This document shows, piece by piece, positions 48,458-61,109 of a stretch of DNA of 64,000 bases. Numbering within the stretch: position 1 is the first letter of the stretch; the number at the start of each line of letters is the position of its first letter. Under the pieces are notes generated by a model. The model had not been told where the DNA came from and did not search any database. It saw only the letters and a program-made list of their open reading frames with translations. Origin of the DNA: Populus alba (taxonomy: Eukaryota; Streptophyta; Magnoliopsida; Malpighiales; Salicaceae); the NCBI RefSeq assembly GCF_005239225.2, contig NC_133289.1, positions 4,719,501-4,783,500 of the forward strand, written 5' to 3'. A program made the translations under genes and the position numbers.

Positions 48458-48778
48458 CATAGTTTTAAGACCCGGCCCGGTGGTCGGCCCGGTCCAAGGC
48501 TCGGGTTCCGGGTTTTGACCGGGTCGGCCGGGTCAAAATTTATTTTTTAATTTTTTTAAAAAAATCAAAACGACGTCGTTTTAGAAAAAAAACAAAAAAA
48601 ATAAAAAGACAACGGTTTTGGGAGCGGGTGTTGACCAGGTCTTGCCGGGTCCCGGGTCGACCGGGTCTGGCCGGGCCAATTCCCAAACGGGTTTTGCCCT
48701 CCACCCGGACCGGTCCCATGCCCGGGTCGGCCGGGTCCCGGGTTGACCCGCCGGGCCGGTCCGAGTTTTAAAACTATG
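48458..48778. mobile_element. GC-rich 321-bp MITE with 8-bp target duplication
   Basis: The ends are CATAGTTTTAAGACCCGG on the left and the complement of CATAGTTTTAAAACTCGG on the right. ACTTAAAC flanks both sides (48450-48457 and 48779-48786). The interior is packed with CCGGGTC/GACCGGGTCGG motifs and many CpG sites. The centre contains ACGACGTCGT and an A-run. No frame could encode a transposase. The 8-bp duplication suggests hAT-type mobilisation. Confidence 0.85.
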
Positions 48779-48786
48779 ACTTAAAC

Positions 48787-51700
48787 ATCTAAATTTCTGT
48801 GAACTTTGTCCAAATATATTGTATAAACTCGTAAAACTTATATATGATTACAAAGTAAAACTGACTACATGGAAAGGAGACCTCCATTGTTTTGATCGAA
48901 GAGTAAACTCGGAGCAAGCGGAACATGAGTTTTTGAGTTGCAATAAGAAATAGAGGTCGAACCAATAGAGCCCTAGCTCCATTGCTAGCAAAACTCTCCA
49001 TTTTAAGAGAGCATTATTTCCTTTAAAGGAGCTAGGGCTACCACCAAGAGTAAAAATTCTCTCTATTTTAAATTTATGGCGGGTACCTTTCGTTTCTTCC
49101 ATGAGTGCTCTCGAGGACATGCTCAACCTTTTAATTTTCCCTTTAGTTTTGAATATGGTGTTAGCATCATTTGCCATTTCCTTTTGTTTCCTTTTGTGTC
49201 CTCTATCTGGCCTACAGATGAGAGTATAAAATTATAAATAAATATATATATGTGCTCAAGAACATAACCTTTGATGGAATAACTATTCATGGCCCATAAA
49301 CTACTCTTAAAAAGTAAAAACCGCCTGGCAAACAATTATTTCTGCAAATGGGCCTTTCAGGAGGACGAGCTATCAGGAAAATGATTCCATACTATATTAT
49401 ATATGATACTGTCAGGAGTCAACAATGGGTTTGGCAAAATAAATAAATAAAAAAAGAAGATGGCAAACGGTGGATAAGGATCCATAATTAATAACCAAAA
49501 AACTGCATACAGCTTTATTTGCAAAAATCACTTGCTGCATCCCAAATAAATGAAATAACTGAAGTTGGATTTCATATGTATATATATCACTCAAGGAATG
49601 GAGAGTTTGGTGGAGATCATGGGTCCTTTCTTTTTCTTTTTTCTCGACATGCTTTCCACCGGAAAAGATTTGCGTTGGAGCATATAAGGAAGCATAACTT
49701 GGTGGCATTGCCATAATGCTGGTGCCCATTAACTTCAGAGTTCTTGACCCCAGAACTTGATTTCCGTAGGAGAAACGCAAGAAATCATCTACAAACACAG
49801 AGCACTTGTTTTGTGGGTCCAAGAAAATAACAAAGCAACCAGAATTTCTGGCATGGATCTGGGATCTATATGGTTTATTCGCAACAAAACTTGAAGTAGG
49901 GTTTTTCTTTTTGGAAATAAGGTTGGGCCTTGCTCATAAATGTTTAGTTTATAGGCACCCACCGTTGTAACAACGGTGTTTGAGTGTTCAAACAAGAGAA
50001 TCCTCAAATCAAGTAATGATAAAGAAAACATTCCAAAAAGGGTGTAAATGTTGGACTTTAATCTTTCTAATTAATGTGATGGCCTGCAAGCGACAGTTTA
50101 TTAATTATTTCATTTTTTGTTAGGATGTTATTAAATACGATAATTCACAAATATCATAGTTTCTAAAATCCTCATAAATAGTAACTGTCATGTCTGGTTA
50201 GTAAGCATGTCAATTCCAGTTAGAATTACTCATATAACTAAAACCATTTAAAAAAATAAAATAAAATAAATTTATCTCATCCAAAATCTCGGGTCATTTA
50301 GGATTTCTCATGTTCAAATTTTAGTCGAGATGTCCTGGGTTTACTTTGTCCATTACATGCTAGACAATGATAAAGTGGCATTCTAATAGTAATTTGAGGA
50401 AGTTTCAAAGTGATCAAAGAGCGTTTTTATTTCTTAGATTATATTAGACTAGATTTTATTTATTTATTTTTATTTTTCAAAAAAATAATTGATCGCTATC
50501 TATGTCATGTCATTGTTAAAGAATTATTTCAAGTTGTTTGTCTCAATTTATGCCTTTTAGATTGTAAAGCATGTAAAATAATACTTTAATTTTAACATAA
50601 TTCTCAACCTAAAAAAGCAAAAAAGAAAAAAAAAAAAAGAATTTAGACAATCAAATTTTTAGTAGGAGAGAGTTTGAAGTGTTTCTCGAGATGCTCATCA
50701 ATTGAAAAGATTAATTCAAGTATTCCAAATATATTATATATAATATTTTTTTTAAAAAATTAACATGGTAAGTTAAAAGTTTTGACAAAATAATACTATT
50801 ATTTTTTTTTTTTGATAAAATAGCATAATTTCATCTTATTGCGCTTTTAAAATACAATTACTTAACATGTTAAGCTTCTCAATTGTGATATCAATTAAAA
50901 TAATAAGTGCCTCCTCATATTAAACAACACGTATACACAATAACTCTTTTCTCTTTTCAAACCAATGCCCTCAACCCTTATTGCTCTAAAAACCCACTGA
51001 AAACTTATTTTTTTGCCATTAAAACATCAGAAAATCAAACCCATCCTAATCTTTAAGTATCCTTGAATGTTTCTGTGTTCAAAATTCACCGTTGCCTTTG
51101 CTGCCGCCATTTCCATCACTGCCCCAACACCTTTTCTAGTCCTACAGGTAATATAAATAAATTACATTGTTATGGATTTATGTTTGGTTTAGTTGCAATA
51201 AAATAATTGTTTAGGATGAATTTATAGTTTAGGGTGAATTTAGGGTTTGTTGAATTAATAATAAATTAGTTATGAACACCATCGATTATGGTTGATTTGA
51301 TATAGTTGAACATGAAAATAAGTTAAATTAATTACGCATTAATTATGTGTTGCATTTAATTTTGGATAAGTTGTCGATTTAAGAATTCTGCGTGAATTGT
51401 TGGAATTAATTAACAATATAATTATCCACACTTGATGAATTCATACAATAAAGCATGAATGTTATAAAATTATGATGAATTACACGTCGCATTGAATTTT
51501 TAATAAGTTGATGAGTTTGATATTTTTTTGAATTATTTTAATTTATTATGAATTTATGTTTGATTTAATGCAATTTAGCATGGAAATATCAATTACATTT
51601 GATATCATGAATTATGTTTAATTTGATCAAATTTGTTTTTATATAAAATTTTGATAATTATTATAATTTGAATGTATTAATTATTTATCAAGTTTGCATG

Positions 51701-52148
51701 AATTTAAATTATCATTCTAAAATGTTCAAAACTTATCATTCTACAATGTTCGAGAACCAAAATTATCGTTCCAACAAAAATATAGAACGTTAACTAAAAT
51801 AAAATTAATAATTTTTCTGGTGAGTAGAACTTTAATAAAAATAATAGTATTTCTAACTTAATTAATTTTTACTTAATCAAATAATCAATAAGGTTAAGAT
51901 TGGAATTTGATAATCCTTTTCTCTCATCAAAATTTAAAATATTTTAAAACTAAAATATGTCATTTCATATTGAAAAAAATCTTGACACAAATTGATTACT
52001 CGATTGCAAAAATCAATTATAATAATTTTAAAGAGTCAGCTTAATTTGAATTCAAAATTTAAAAGATGATTTTCGTAAAAAAAAAACGTCAATTCAAATA
52101 TATATAGAAAAAACAAAGCTTAAATAGAAAAAGCTTACTTCAGGAACG
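48787..52148. other. Intergenic AT-rich DNA
   Basis: No supported gene is seen. The 109-aa and 136-aa minus-strand frames (48848-49177, 49412-49822) carry no domain I recognise and overlap other open frames. From 51130 to 51720 the sequence repeatedly uses TGAATT(T/A)AT and TTTGATTTAAT words. It resembles an intron or old transposon interior without clear ends. Confidence 0.4.
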
Positions 52149-52151
52149 TAA

Positions 52152-52886
52152 GAGCATCTCCAATGCAAAAAGCCAAATTAAAAAGCTAAATTGATAAAAT
52201 GGCTTTTTTGAATAGTATAAATATAGTTTTTTTTATTATATGCATTCCAATGGTAAAAAGCTATTTAGAAAAGCCATTTATATTTTAATATATTTCATGT
52301 TAAATTTATTTTTATATAATTATGTAACTAATTTAGATATTTTATATATAATATAATTATAATATTATTAATTATATAATTAATATGATTAATTTATAAA
52401 AATAATATAAAATTTAATGAAATAAATGAAAGTTAAAAGATATAATTTAAAATTAAACTTAAAAATTTATTTATATGAATATTTTTAATTTTTAATTTTA
52501 TATGTTACTATTAAAAATTTAATTTTTTAAAAGTAAATTTAAATTCAAACTTTGAAAAAACCATTAATATTTTAAATTTTAATTTTTAATTTTTTTTTAA
52601 AAATAAAATCATGCTTTGAAAAAATTTTAAAACAAGAACAAGTTTATTTCCTTACTTTTAAAGAAAAAAAAAATACTGTTGACCAATGGCTATTAAAATA
52701 GCCATGGGCAAAGTTACTTTTTTTTTTTGGCTATTTCTACATGTAGAAATAGCTCTTCTCCACTTAAAGAGCCATTTTGGCTTCCCATTTGGCTGCTGGG
52801 TTGGAATGTATAAGTAAGGAAATAAAAGCTAAAAGGACATCTTTTAAATTTTAGCTTCTCATTTGGCTCTCCCATTGAAGATGCTC
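52152..52886. mobile_element. PIF/Harbinger-like non-autonomous element (735 bp)
   Basis: The left end is GAGCATCTCCAATG and the right end is the complement of GAGCATCTTCAATG. TAA flanks each side (52149-52151 and 52887-52889), matching the 3-bp TWA target of PIF/Harbinger elements. Subterminal copies of AATGGCT/AGCCATT and AAAAAGC recur inside. There is no transposase frame; the minus-strand frame at 52714-52899 is not conserved-looking. Confidence 0.65.
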
Positions 52887-52889
52887 TAA

Positions 52890-54515
52890 GAACTAACACT
52901 ATAATACTCTCATCATTAAATTACAACAAAAAAGTAATTAATTATGATATTGTGAAAGCTTATAAAGAATATTACAAGGGAGAGGATCAGAGGATGCTTG
53001 ATCCGACAAAAACACAAAACTAAATAAAATCTAACGCCACACACGTGTCACCTAAATATTTAGGCTTGGGTGACATATGCCTAACCTAGTCGACCCTAGC
53101 TCCAAATATTGGATCTAGGCGACCTACCCACGACAAAAAAACCAAGTGGGCCCAGATGACAAGATACAAATCACGATGCTCCCTCAGTCACAAAACTCGT
53201 GGGAAAGGACCCACGTAACGGCTTTGGTCACGTGTCACTCCCAGTATGTCACGTGTGCTGCTCACGCTCCTTCTTCACCCACGAGTTTTGTGCATCAAGT
53301 GATATATTTAATTGTTGTTTTGAGATGAGATAATGAACATAGTGAAAATGAATAAGATATATATTTTTTATTTTTTAAAAATAATAAAAATTTGTTTATA
53401 AATTATTTTAAATATAATTTTTTAAATATTTTTTCTCAATTAAATACAGTTTTGTTCACATGGTAAGCATATTTGCTTTTAGTTGTTTTGAATTGGAAAC
53501 TCGAACGAACGAAATTGTTAAAAAAAAAATAAATTCTTAAGAGTATGCTAATTTGAAGTGAGAAATAATATTTACACTCTCTTCAATTATAATAATGTCT
53601 TTAAAAATTTAAGTGGTATATGCAATTGAATAATAATATTATAATAATATCGAATGATATTATTATTGTTCTGTTTAATATATATGATTTATTTAATAAT
53701 TAATTACAAATAATTTTAATTTTGATATAAAAAAATCAAATTGAGAAATAGAACTTGCCATTTTTATTATATTTTTCGATTTATTTCTACCCAAAATAGT
53801 CAATTCAATATATAGAAAATATCAGGTGCTACCAATGGTTTTTATCTTTCCATGCTTCAACTATTATAGTGGCCACTCAAAAAAACCTGAACTATTACAA
53901 ATAAAATCATGGAAATAAGTTTTTGTGGTGGCATTACAAACTGCATGCATTACCATTTAATTAATGTATACAGTGATTCTTAAGCTATATATATAATATA
54001 CACACACTTAATTAAGAAAATATTTGGGAATACAGTTAAAATAATGTTTTTTTAAAAATTATTTTTTTTTTATATTTTTATATTGTTTTGATTTGTTATG
54101 TCACTAAATTTTTTTAAAAAACAAAAAATATATTTTTAAACAAAAAATATCTTAATAAATATATCAATCAATCTAGCAGTTATATGGGTTAATGCACGTG
54201 AATCTAACAGCATCCTTAAGACTACACTGCAGTTCATTTTGTTCTGTCCAAAAATTGCTACAGAGGAAACATAATAAAAAACGAAAAAGGAAATTCCAGT
54301 AGCTATGGAGGAAAGTCATGTAGTACAGCTCTTTGTCCAAATTTCAAGTCATTACATTACATTACATGTACAAACAAAATCACTCAAACCCCACTTTAAG
54401 ACACTCTCTTGTCCTTCTCCCTTCACCCCCCTCCTCCCCTCTCCCTGTCTCCTGACTTCATAAGCAAAACAGAGAATTAACCCACTACCCTATTCGGCCT
54501 CAACACCAGCCAACC
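52890..54515. other. Upstream region of the NFD4-like transporter gene
   Basis: 53030-53300 is less AT-rich and carries three CACGTG boxes and a 15-bp inverted repeat (listed separately). The rest is AT-rich, with a truncated MITE-like block at about 54021-54150. The final 150 bases before the ATG are C-rich (CCCCCCTCCTCCCCTCTCCC), typical of a leader. No TATA box is obvious. Confidence 0.5.
53189..53292. promoter_or_regulatory. Perfect 15-bp inverted repeat enclosing two G-boxes
   Basis: CACAAAACTCGTGGG (53189-53203) is matched exactly by its complement CCCACGAGTTTTGTG (53278-53292). Between them, GTCACGTGT occurs twice, with CACGTG at 53229-53234 and 53250-53255. A third CACGTG is at 53042-53047. 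CACGTG/ACGTGTC are bZIP/bHLH and ABA-response motifs. The block is about 1.2 kb upstream of the transporter ATG. It may be regulatory, or the core of a small mobile element. Confidence 0.45.
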
Positions 54516-57500
54516 ATGGTGAACCTGAAAGCTGGGACGAGGCCGCCATGGGTTGGACTTGGAGCAGCAGTTTGGGTGCAAATAGCATCAGGGAATGCTT
54601 ACAACTTCCCTCTTTATTCCCATTCTTTAAAATCTGTTCTGGGATTTAACCAGCACCAGCTTACCATGCTTGGTGTTGCTAATGATGTTGGTGAGAATGT
54701 TGGACTCATTCCTGGTATTGCTTGCAACAAGTTCCCTCCTTGGGTGATTCTCTTGATTGGTGCTCTTGCTTGCTTCTTTGGTTATGGTGTTCTTTGGCTT
54801 GCTCTTACCAGTAAAGTACAATCCTTGCCTTATTGGCTGGTGAGTTCTCTGAGCTATTGCTTATTTCTAATGTTTAGAAAGACCTTTTGTGAAAATAATT
54901 GACGCCCATTTTCTGTTTCATTGAATTAAGATTTTAGTGAATTATTTCCTGTGATCTTCTCTGTCATATGATTGTGGGTTTAGGTTGAAGGTAGAGTGGT
55001 CATTGTTTACATGGTTTAGGGGCTATCAAATTGATGTGATTAATGTGAATTACACTGATCTTGGATTCGTATTGCAATGTTTTTTTAATTTTTTTTTTTA
55101 TGATCAATGAATGGAATGCTTTTACATTCTAAAGTTGTTTTGGAGAGAATTTTTGATGAATTTAGTGGATATAATCTGGTAAATTTCCAATAGATTTGGC
55201 TTTTCCGGTTTCTTGGAAGTGGGAGGAAATGTTCGTGAAGCTTGCGGGGGGAAAGCTTAAACGAGACTTGATTACAAGTAAATGGACGATTAAAGAGAAC
55301 TCCACGCAATCTAATACTATTATGCCGAATCAGGATGAATAGCCTGGTAAGCTTAGAGGGACAGTAAAGAAACTAAATGAAAAGAAATAACCAGGCACCA
55401 TGAAAAGTATAACACCATTAAAATAATCATACAGTATGGGAGAAAGATAGAGTTTCAATTCTGCAATCATGTCTGGAAATACTAAAAGCACTTCTTGTCA
55501 TTGATATATGGTTACTGGGTATAAATTATTAACTGCATCATTAAGCAATAAACTTCATCTCAGGAAAGGTTAGAGAAGAATGTTTCAAGTGTAATCACGG
55601 ATGCATAATGTTCAAGGAGGGCAAACCTTGAATTTGCATGGACAAAATGCAAACAATGAATGGCCATACATACTTTATTTGATTGAAAACAAGCATGTAC
55701 GCACAAGCAAGGATTCCATTTCCTGCTGAAAGAGCACCACCAGGCTGTCCTCTTTCTATGGCTAATGTAAAAATGGTAAAAAATGAGTTCAATACTAGAT
55801 TTGAACTCACAATCTGCTGCAACTCCACCCCCCGCACTTTTGTCATTTGAGTTCAAGGTTGTCTACCTTTTTGTCTAGTAAAATCAGCTTCCATATTATT
55901 GCTCATGACAGATATGATAAACTACAGTGTTAAAGGATGGCGAATCACTGTTATGCTGTAGAAACTCACAAGTTATTTTCGTTGTTGTATGCATAAGAGT
56001 GAGATTTTCTGCAAATTTGGATATAGTTGCTGCTTCATGTGGTTTACTTTGTGATTTGTGGAAAATATCCTGTGCTCAGATACTTTAATGCATGTTTAAT
56101 TTCTCAAATTCTTCATCATTTTTATTTGGTTGAGTGGCATACATGTTCATTGTGCTCATTCTTAAAATTTTCCAGCAAAAGGACTAAAGTCACATTTTTT
56201 GTTTTAACTTTACGATATTGCAGCTATGCCTTGCTCTCTGTGTTGCCACCAATAGTAGTGCTTGGTTGAGCACAGCTGTTCTTGTAACCAACATGAGAAA
56301 CTTTCCTCTTAGTAGAGGCACTGTTGCTGGTGTTCTTAAAGGTTACGGTGGAATCAGTGCTGCAGTATTTACTGAAATTTATAGTACTCTGCTCCACAAT
56401 TCCTCATCTAAGCTTCTGATGTTTCTTGCACTTGGAATTCCTGTTCTGTGTTTCATAGTCATGTATTTTGTAAGAGCTTGTACCCCTGCATCAGGTGAAG
56501 ACTCTTCAGAACACGCCCATTTTCTTTTCACTCAAGGAGCTCTTATTGTACTCGGCTTATATGTCCTAACAACCACCATATTGAATCACATATTTCATTT
56601 CAGTGCTCCGGTATCTAATACCTTTCTTGTTATAATGGTTGTCCTTCTCATGGCTCCATTTGCAATACCCATAAAAATGACATTTCACCGCATGAGAGTC
56701 AGTAAACCAGAGATGCATCACCAGCCAGTTGAGACTCCAGACAGTGTGATACAAGAAGACAACGCAGACAAAACCGAACCACTGCTGAAATCATCTTCAT
56801 CAACAACAGCCCTCGGAAGTTTTCGGGAAAATGTTGAGGCATCTGAGGTGGCTATGCTTCTAGCTGAGGGTGAAGGGGCTGTGAAGAAGAAGAGGAGACC
56901 CAAAAGAGGGGAGGATTTCAGATTTACTGAAGCCCTAATAAAGGCTGATTTCTGGCTTCTTTTCTTTGTGTACTTTGTGGGTGTTGGATCTGGGGTAACG
57001 GTGCTCAATAATCTGGCCCAGATAGGAATTGCACAAGGCGTGCATGATACTACCATCTTGTTGTCGCTCTTCAGCTTTTGCAATTTTGTGGGGCGTCTTG
57101 GTGGGGGTATTGTGTCTGAACATTTTGTCAGGTTACTACACTCTTTCCTTATTGGCTAATCATTAAGTTCATTACATCGAAGTTTTCTGCATTTTGATGC
57201 CTAATTGATTTACATTTAAAAGGTTAAAAAAACCAAATCATCTAAACCATGCAAGTCTTGGCTTAGAGCCAGTGACTTTATAAACAAAATATAAAACACA
57301 GAAGAACCAAATCAAAGGATGCCAAGATGATTTTCATTCTCAAATTGTGTCATGATGGGGCTTGGTTCTAGGAATAATACTGTCACTCCATCTATTGGAC
57401 ATTGCGAGCGTCCTCTGAGAATTAAGTTGCATCGGTTTTTCTTCTGTTATATGCTCCAGATATTGATGCTCGTAGACGGAGAAAACATATGCATAAGAAG

Positions 57501-58188
57501 CATAGCTCATGTTCTGCCAAAATGTCATATGAATGTTACTTGTCATATTTCCATGAGCTTTTGTCTTTGGCACACCCTCAAATTTCTTTATCAGTCCATT
57601 GTAATTGTCTGAGTGTCGGTTCCAAAAGAATACAGACTGCACAGGCTACAATATTTTTGTGGTGTTACTTTGATGTGCTGGACATTTATTCCTTGCAGAT
57701 CAAAAACAATCCCTCGGACAATATGGATGACATGCACTCAAGTAATGATGATCATAACATACCTGTTGTTTGCTTCTGCAATTGATGGTACCCTTTTTGC
57801 TGCAACAGCATTACTCGGGATCTGCTATGGAGTTCAGTTCTCGATAATGATACCGACTGTCTCTGAGCTTTTCGGCTTGAAGCATTTTGGTTTATTTTAC
57901 AACTTCATGTCACTAGGAAATCCTCTCGGTGCGTTCCTTTTCTCGGGTCTCCTGGCAGGCTATGTATATGATAACGAGGCAGCAAAGCAGCAGGTACCAA
58001 ATTTGCTGTCCAGTTCAAGCATCTCCTGCTTGGGTCCAAATTGCTTCAGGCTCACCTTCTTGGTTCTGGCTGGTGCCTGCGGTCTGGGCTCCATCTTGAG
58101 CATTATTCTAACTATGAGGATAAGGCCTGTCTATGAGATGCTTTATGCTGGGGGTTCTTTCAGGCTTCCTCAAACTTCAAATCACTAA
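54516..58188 (+). CDS. Nodulin-like/NFD4-type major facilitator transporter (At1g80530-like)
   Basis: Three exons join in frame: 54516-54839, 56224-57131, 57699-58188. They total 1722 nt, or 573 aa. The ATG sits in a strong context (ACCATGGTG). The N-terminal nodulin-like domain starts RPPWVGLGAAVWVQIASGNA and includes NFPLYSH, LGVANDVGENVGLIPG and NMRNFPLSRGTVAGVLKGYG. About twelve membrane spans are evident. A long cytosolic loop in the middle is polar, with EPLLKSSSSTT and the basic patch KKKRRPKRGEDF. The C-terminal half has NFVGRLGGG, PTVSELFGLKHFGLFYNF and PLGAFLFSG. The substrate is unknown; family members are poorly characterised plant membrane transporters. The length is normal and nothing is broken. 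Confidence 0.93.
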
Positions 58189-58949
58189 GCTGCTCGAAGT
58201 GGAATATGATAAGTTGAGGCCATGGGAAGCCATTCTCCTGAAGCACATGACGTGGTAGATATTCCGGCTATGTAAATTCTCTTTTTAGAATTTGCACAAT
58301 GCGTTGCAAGTTTGAGTGCCAACCCAGGAAATCAACAGTCATCTAATTCATGTTAATACTAGTTATGATGATAAAGTTTTCCTCTGCATATGACAGCTAA
58401 AATGCAATCGAGGAGGATAGTTATCGATGATTGATATCCTGTTTTAGCTAGAAGTATACCGAACAAGGTTCATGTATCCATTATTTTTGGTTTCCTTGAA
58501 AATGCACTTCTAAATTTCTTTGATGAATAATTTTGCATTAGTGTAATGGTTCAGCTCAAATCTTTGAGTGGTTTTTTTAATTGGATAACTGTTGTTTTCG
58601 ATCTATAATTTAGTTTAGATTACGTGCATTTTTATATAATTAAGTTCATCTTAATCAAAATAAAATCATAGCATACATATTAAATAGACATTAAAACTTG
58701 CAATGTATAGCAAAACAAAATTCTTTTTTTGATTTTCGTATAAAAGTTAATGTATTAAAGGGAAGAAACTATATAGAGCACGAGAAGCATACCTCAAGAA
58801 GTATAAATGCTTGTTCACTAGTCTATTTGACAAAAAATAACAAGAACAAGAAGCAAAAGCTAAAAAAAAACTAAAAAAGGACAAAAGTAGATTGTGAAGA
58901 TAAACAATAGATAAGTCAGTAGACCAGTTGATTACATATAAAACTGTGC
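58189..58949. other. 3' flank of the transporter gene
   Basis: The first ~350 bases are probably 3' UTR. An A/T-rich stretch follows. Poly-T near 58723-58730 on the + strand could be the poly-A tail of the minus-strand LINE, but the LINE's 3' UTR boundary is not certain. Confidence 0.45.
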
Positions 58950-60790
58950 TAAGCAAAATCTCGAAATTAGCAAAAGTAATTATATTTCATGACTTTTAGA
59001 GGTACCAAATGAACATGAAAGTAGCTAAGATATGAAACCTGGTTCGAGCTCTATCAAACGAGACTGAACCAAATAAAAAAAAATCTTTGCAAACATCCTG
59101 ATGAGATCAATAAATCTTATGAAAAACTTGATTATTTCTCTCACATTAAATGAAGTAAATTGAGGTAGAAAAGGCTAGCCAAGTAAGTAAATGCGTAAAG
59201 TCTTTTTTCTTCTTCTTCAAGTGCTTGGATGCCTACTAAAGTAAATGATGTCATGTCAAAGAAGGCCAACCCATAAGGGTCATATTCGTGATAACACCCT
59301 AAACTGTAGCAGAGAAAAGACACTAAAAGGATAAATGTTTATGTGTTTCAACCTGTAACCCACAAAGGATACATGTCGAAGAGGGAATGATCTAAAAAAC
59401 ATGTAGTCTATTCATGATATTGAGATGACCTATAAAGGTAAACAACATGATAAAAGAGAGTATCAGGATGAAACCTGAAAACCAGAGAAGATGGTGTGTA
59501 GAGTCTATGGGTCTGGAATCTTTAAGAACCTTCCATGCCGAGTCAATAGAGAACCTCCCCTAATGAGTTACCGTTCCAGATATAATGGTTTGGTAAGGCA
59601 CTCTTGGGTTAAAAGTAATCGAGTCCCATTTAGGTTAGAGCTCTAGACTACCCAATGAAAAAACTCAAGTATCCCTCTTAATGATGTATAAGACCTTAGC
59701 ATTTTAAGACAACCTAATATAAGAGAGCACCCTAAAAGACACCAGGTCACATAACTGTTACCCATCTGGTAACCAACAGTCTAACAATATAGAGGTAGTA
59801 GTTTCATTACCAATATTGAAGACAAACTCCTTTTACACCAATCTTTGATGAGTAGAACCTTCCTCCATGACTAAGAAGACACTACAGGAGGCATGACATG
59901 CCTAAAAGATCTGCCTTTGAGCAAAACATTGTGGACCCATCATGACCAAACTAATGATCTATCTGATAGTAGTTGCTAGCTTGAGAATAACTGTTTCATT
60001 CCAAGTTTAAGCCCTCCTTATTCTTAGGCCACCCTTTTTAAGGGATATCAAACGAGCCATCTTAGCCTCTGAGTGGGAGATAGAGAAGCCTTTATAAAGA
60101 AAGGGAACTAAGATACCCTTAATCCTCTTAATAATAGAGGAAGAGAGAATAAACATGGAGAACCAATAAACCTGGATGGAGAAGAGAAATGATTTGATTA
60201 GTTAAAGACGCCTAACAGAAGTAAAATAAAATAAAATTGAGGTCCACAGCTTAATCTTAGTGAGAATCCTCTCTACTAAAAGCTTATAATAAGAGTGAGT
60301 TAGTTTAATAGATATCAATAGAACAACCAGGTATCTTATTGGCAAAGAACCTAACCTGAAACCCAAAAGATCCTGTAAAGAGGTCCCAAGTTCATCATTA
60401 ACTCATGATAAAAAGATTGGGCTCTTCTTTGGATTTATAACAAGACCAAACAACCTTGCAAAATCATCCAAAGCCTTCCTCACAATCTTGACCGAGTTCT
60501 ATTTGCTTGACACTAGATCATAAGGTCATTAGTAAAACATAAGTAAGTAATGATATTTTGTTTGCACTACCAGTGATAATGAAACCTCGGGTTCTGTTAG
60601 GCCTCTTTAAAAATACCTCTTAAATTCTTCATAGTCAGGATAAACAAATAAAGGGATACAAGATCACCCTATCGAAGAACCTTGGAAGATGGGAAGAAAC
60701 CACGACTCTCTCCATTAAAAAAAACTATTCTTGTATGAAAACAATTCCAACAACAAAATTGAACAGAAAAATTCAACAAAAAATAAGAAA
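58950..60790 (-). mobile_element. 5'-truncated, decayed LINE (non-LTR retrotransposon), reverse transcriptase and zf-RVT part
   Basis: Read on the minus strand with frame changes, this gives the late part of a plant L1-type ORF2. Visible pieces in order are CWNCFHTR, NGESRGFF, QGDLVSLYLFILTMK (motif RQGDPLSPYLF), YLCFTNDLM (the catalytic F-A-D-D box, decayed to FTND), LGSLPIRYL, LLVERILTKIKLW, VHNVLLKGRSF, IDSAWKVLKDSRP, LNIMNRLHV and IPSSTCILC. The last ends in the zf-RVT cysteines. Stops and frameshifts are many, so no protein can be made. The 5' end stops in A/T-rich sequence near 60790, upstream of which the endonuclease half is missing. Its 3' end is within about 200 bases of 58950. Confidence 0.85.
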
Positions 60791-61080
60791 AACAAATATA
60801 ATGCAAAATAAACATAAAAAAAAATCTTACTTTAATTTTGTAGTGAGTGAAGTTGAGCAGAGAAGGAAAAAACAAATTCACACAATATGTTAATTAAAAA
60901 AAAAGAGTAAAACTGAGCAGAGAAAAAACAAAAGAGAAGAGAATGACTTACCCGGTAGGGATGAAATACAAATAAGAAAAAGAAAAGAGAAGGAGTTAAG
61001 AATGAGAGAAAGAGAGAGAGAAACATTTTTGATTTTACAAAAGAGAAAGAGATAAGATGAAGAAAATGCTTGTCTTTTAT
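60791..61080. other. A/G-rich DNA
   Basis: There are runs of AAAAGAGAAAGAGA and GAGAGAAAGAGAGAGAG (to about 61020). Minus-strand frames at 60669-61026 are F/S/L-rich readings of it and not genes. Confidence 0.55.
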
Positions 61081-61109
61081 GATATTAGGGAATCTGGTCT
61101 TTATTTGGG

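Noticed and set aside
56718..57083. 121-aa minus-strand frame
   Set aside because: It is a shadow of exon 2 of the NFD4-like transporter.
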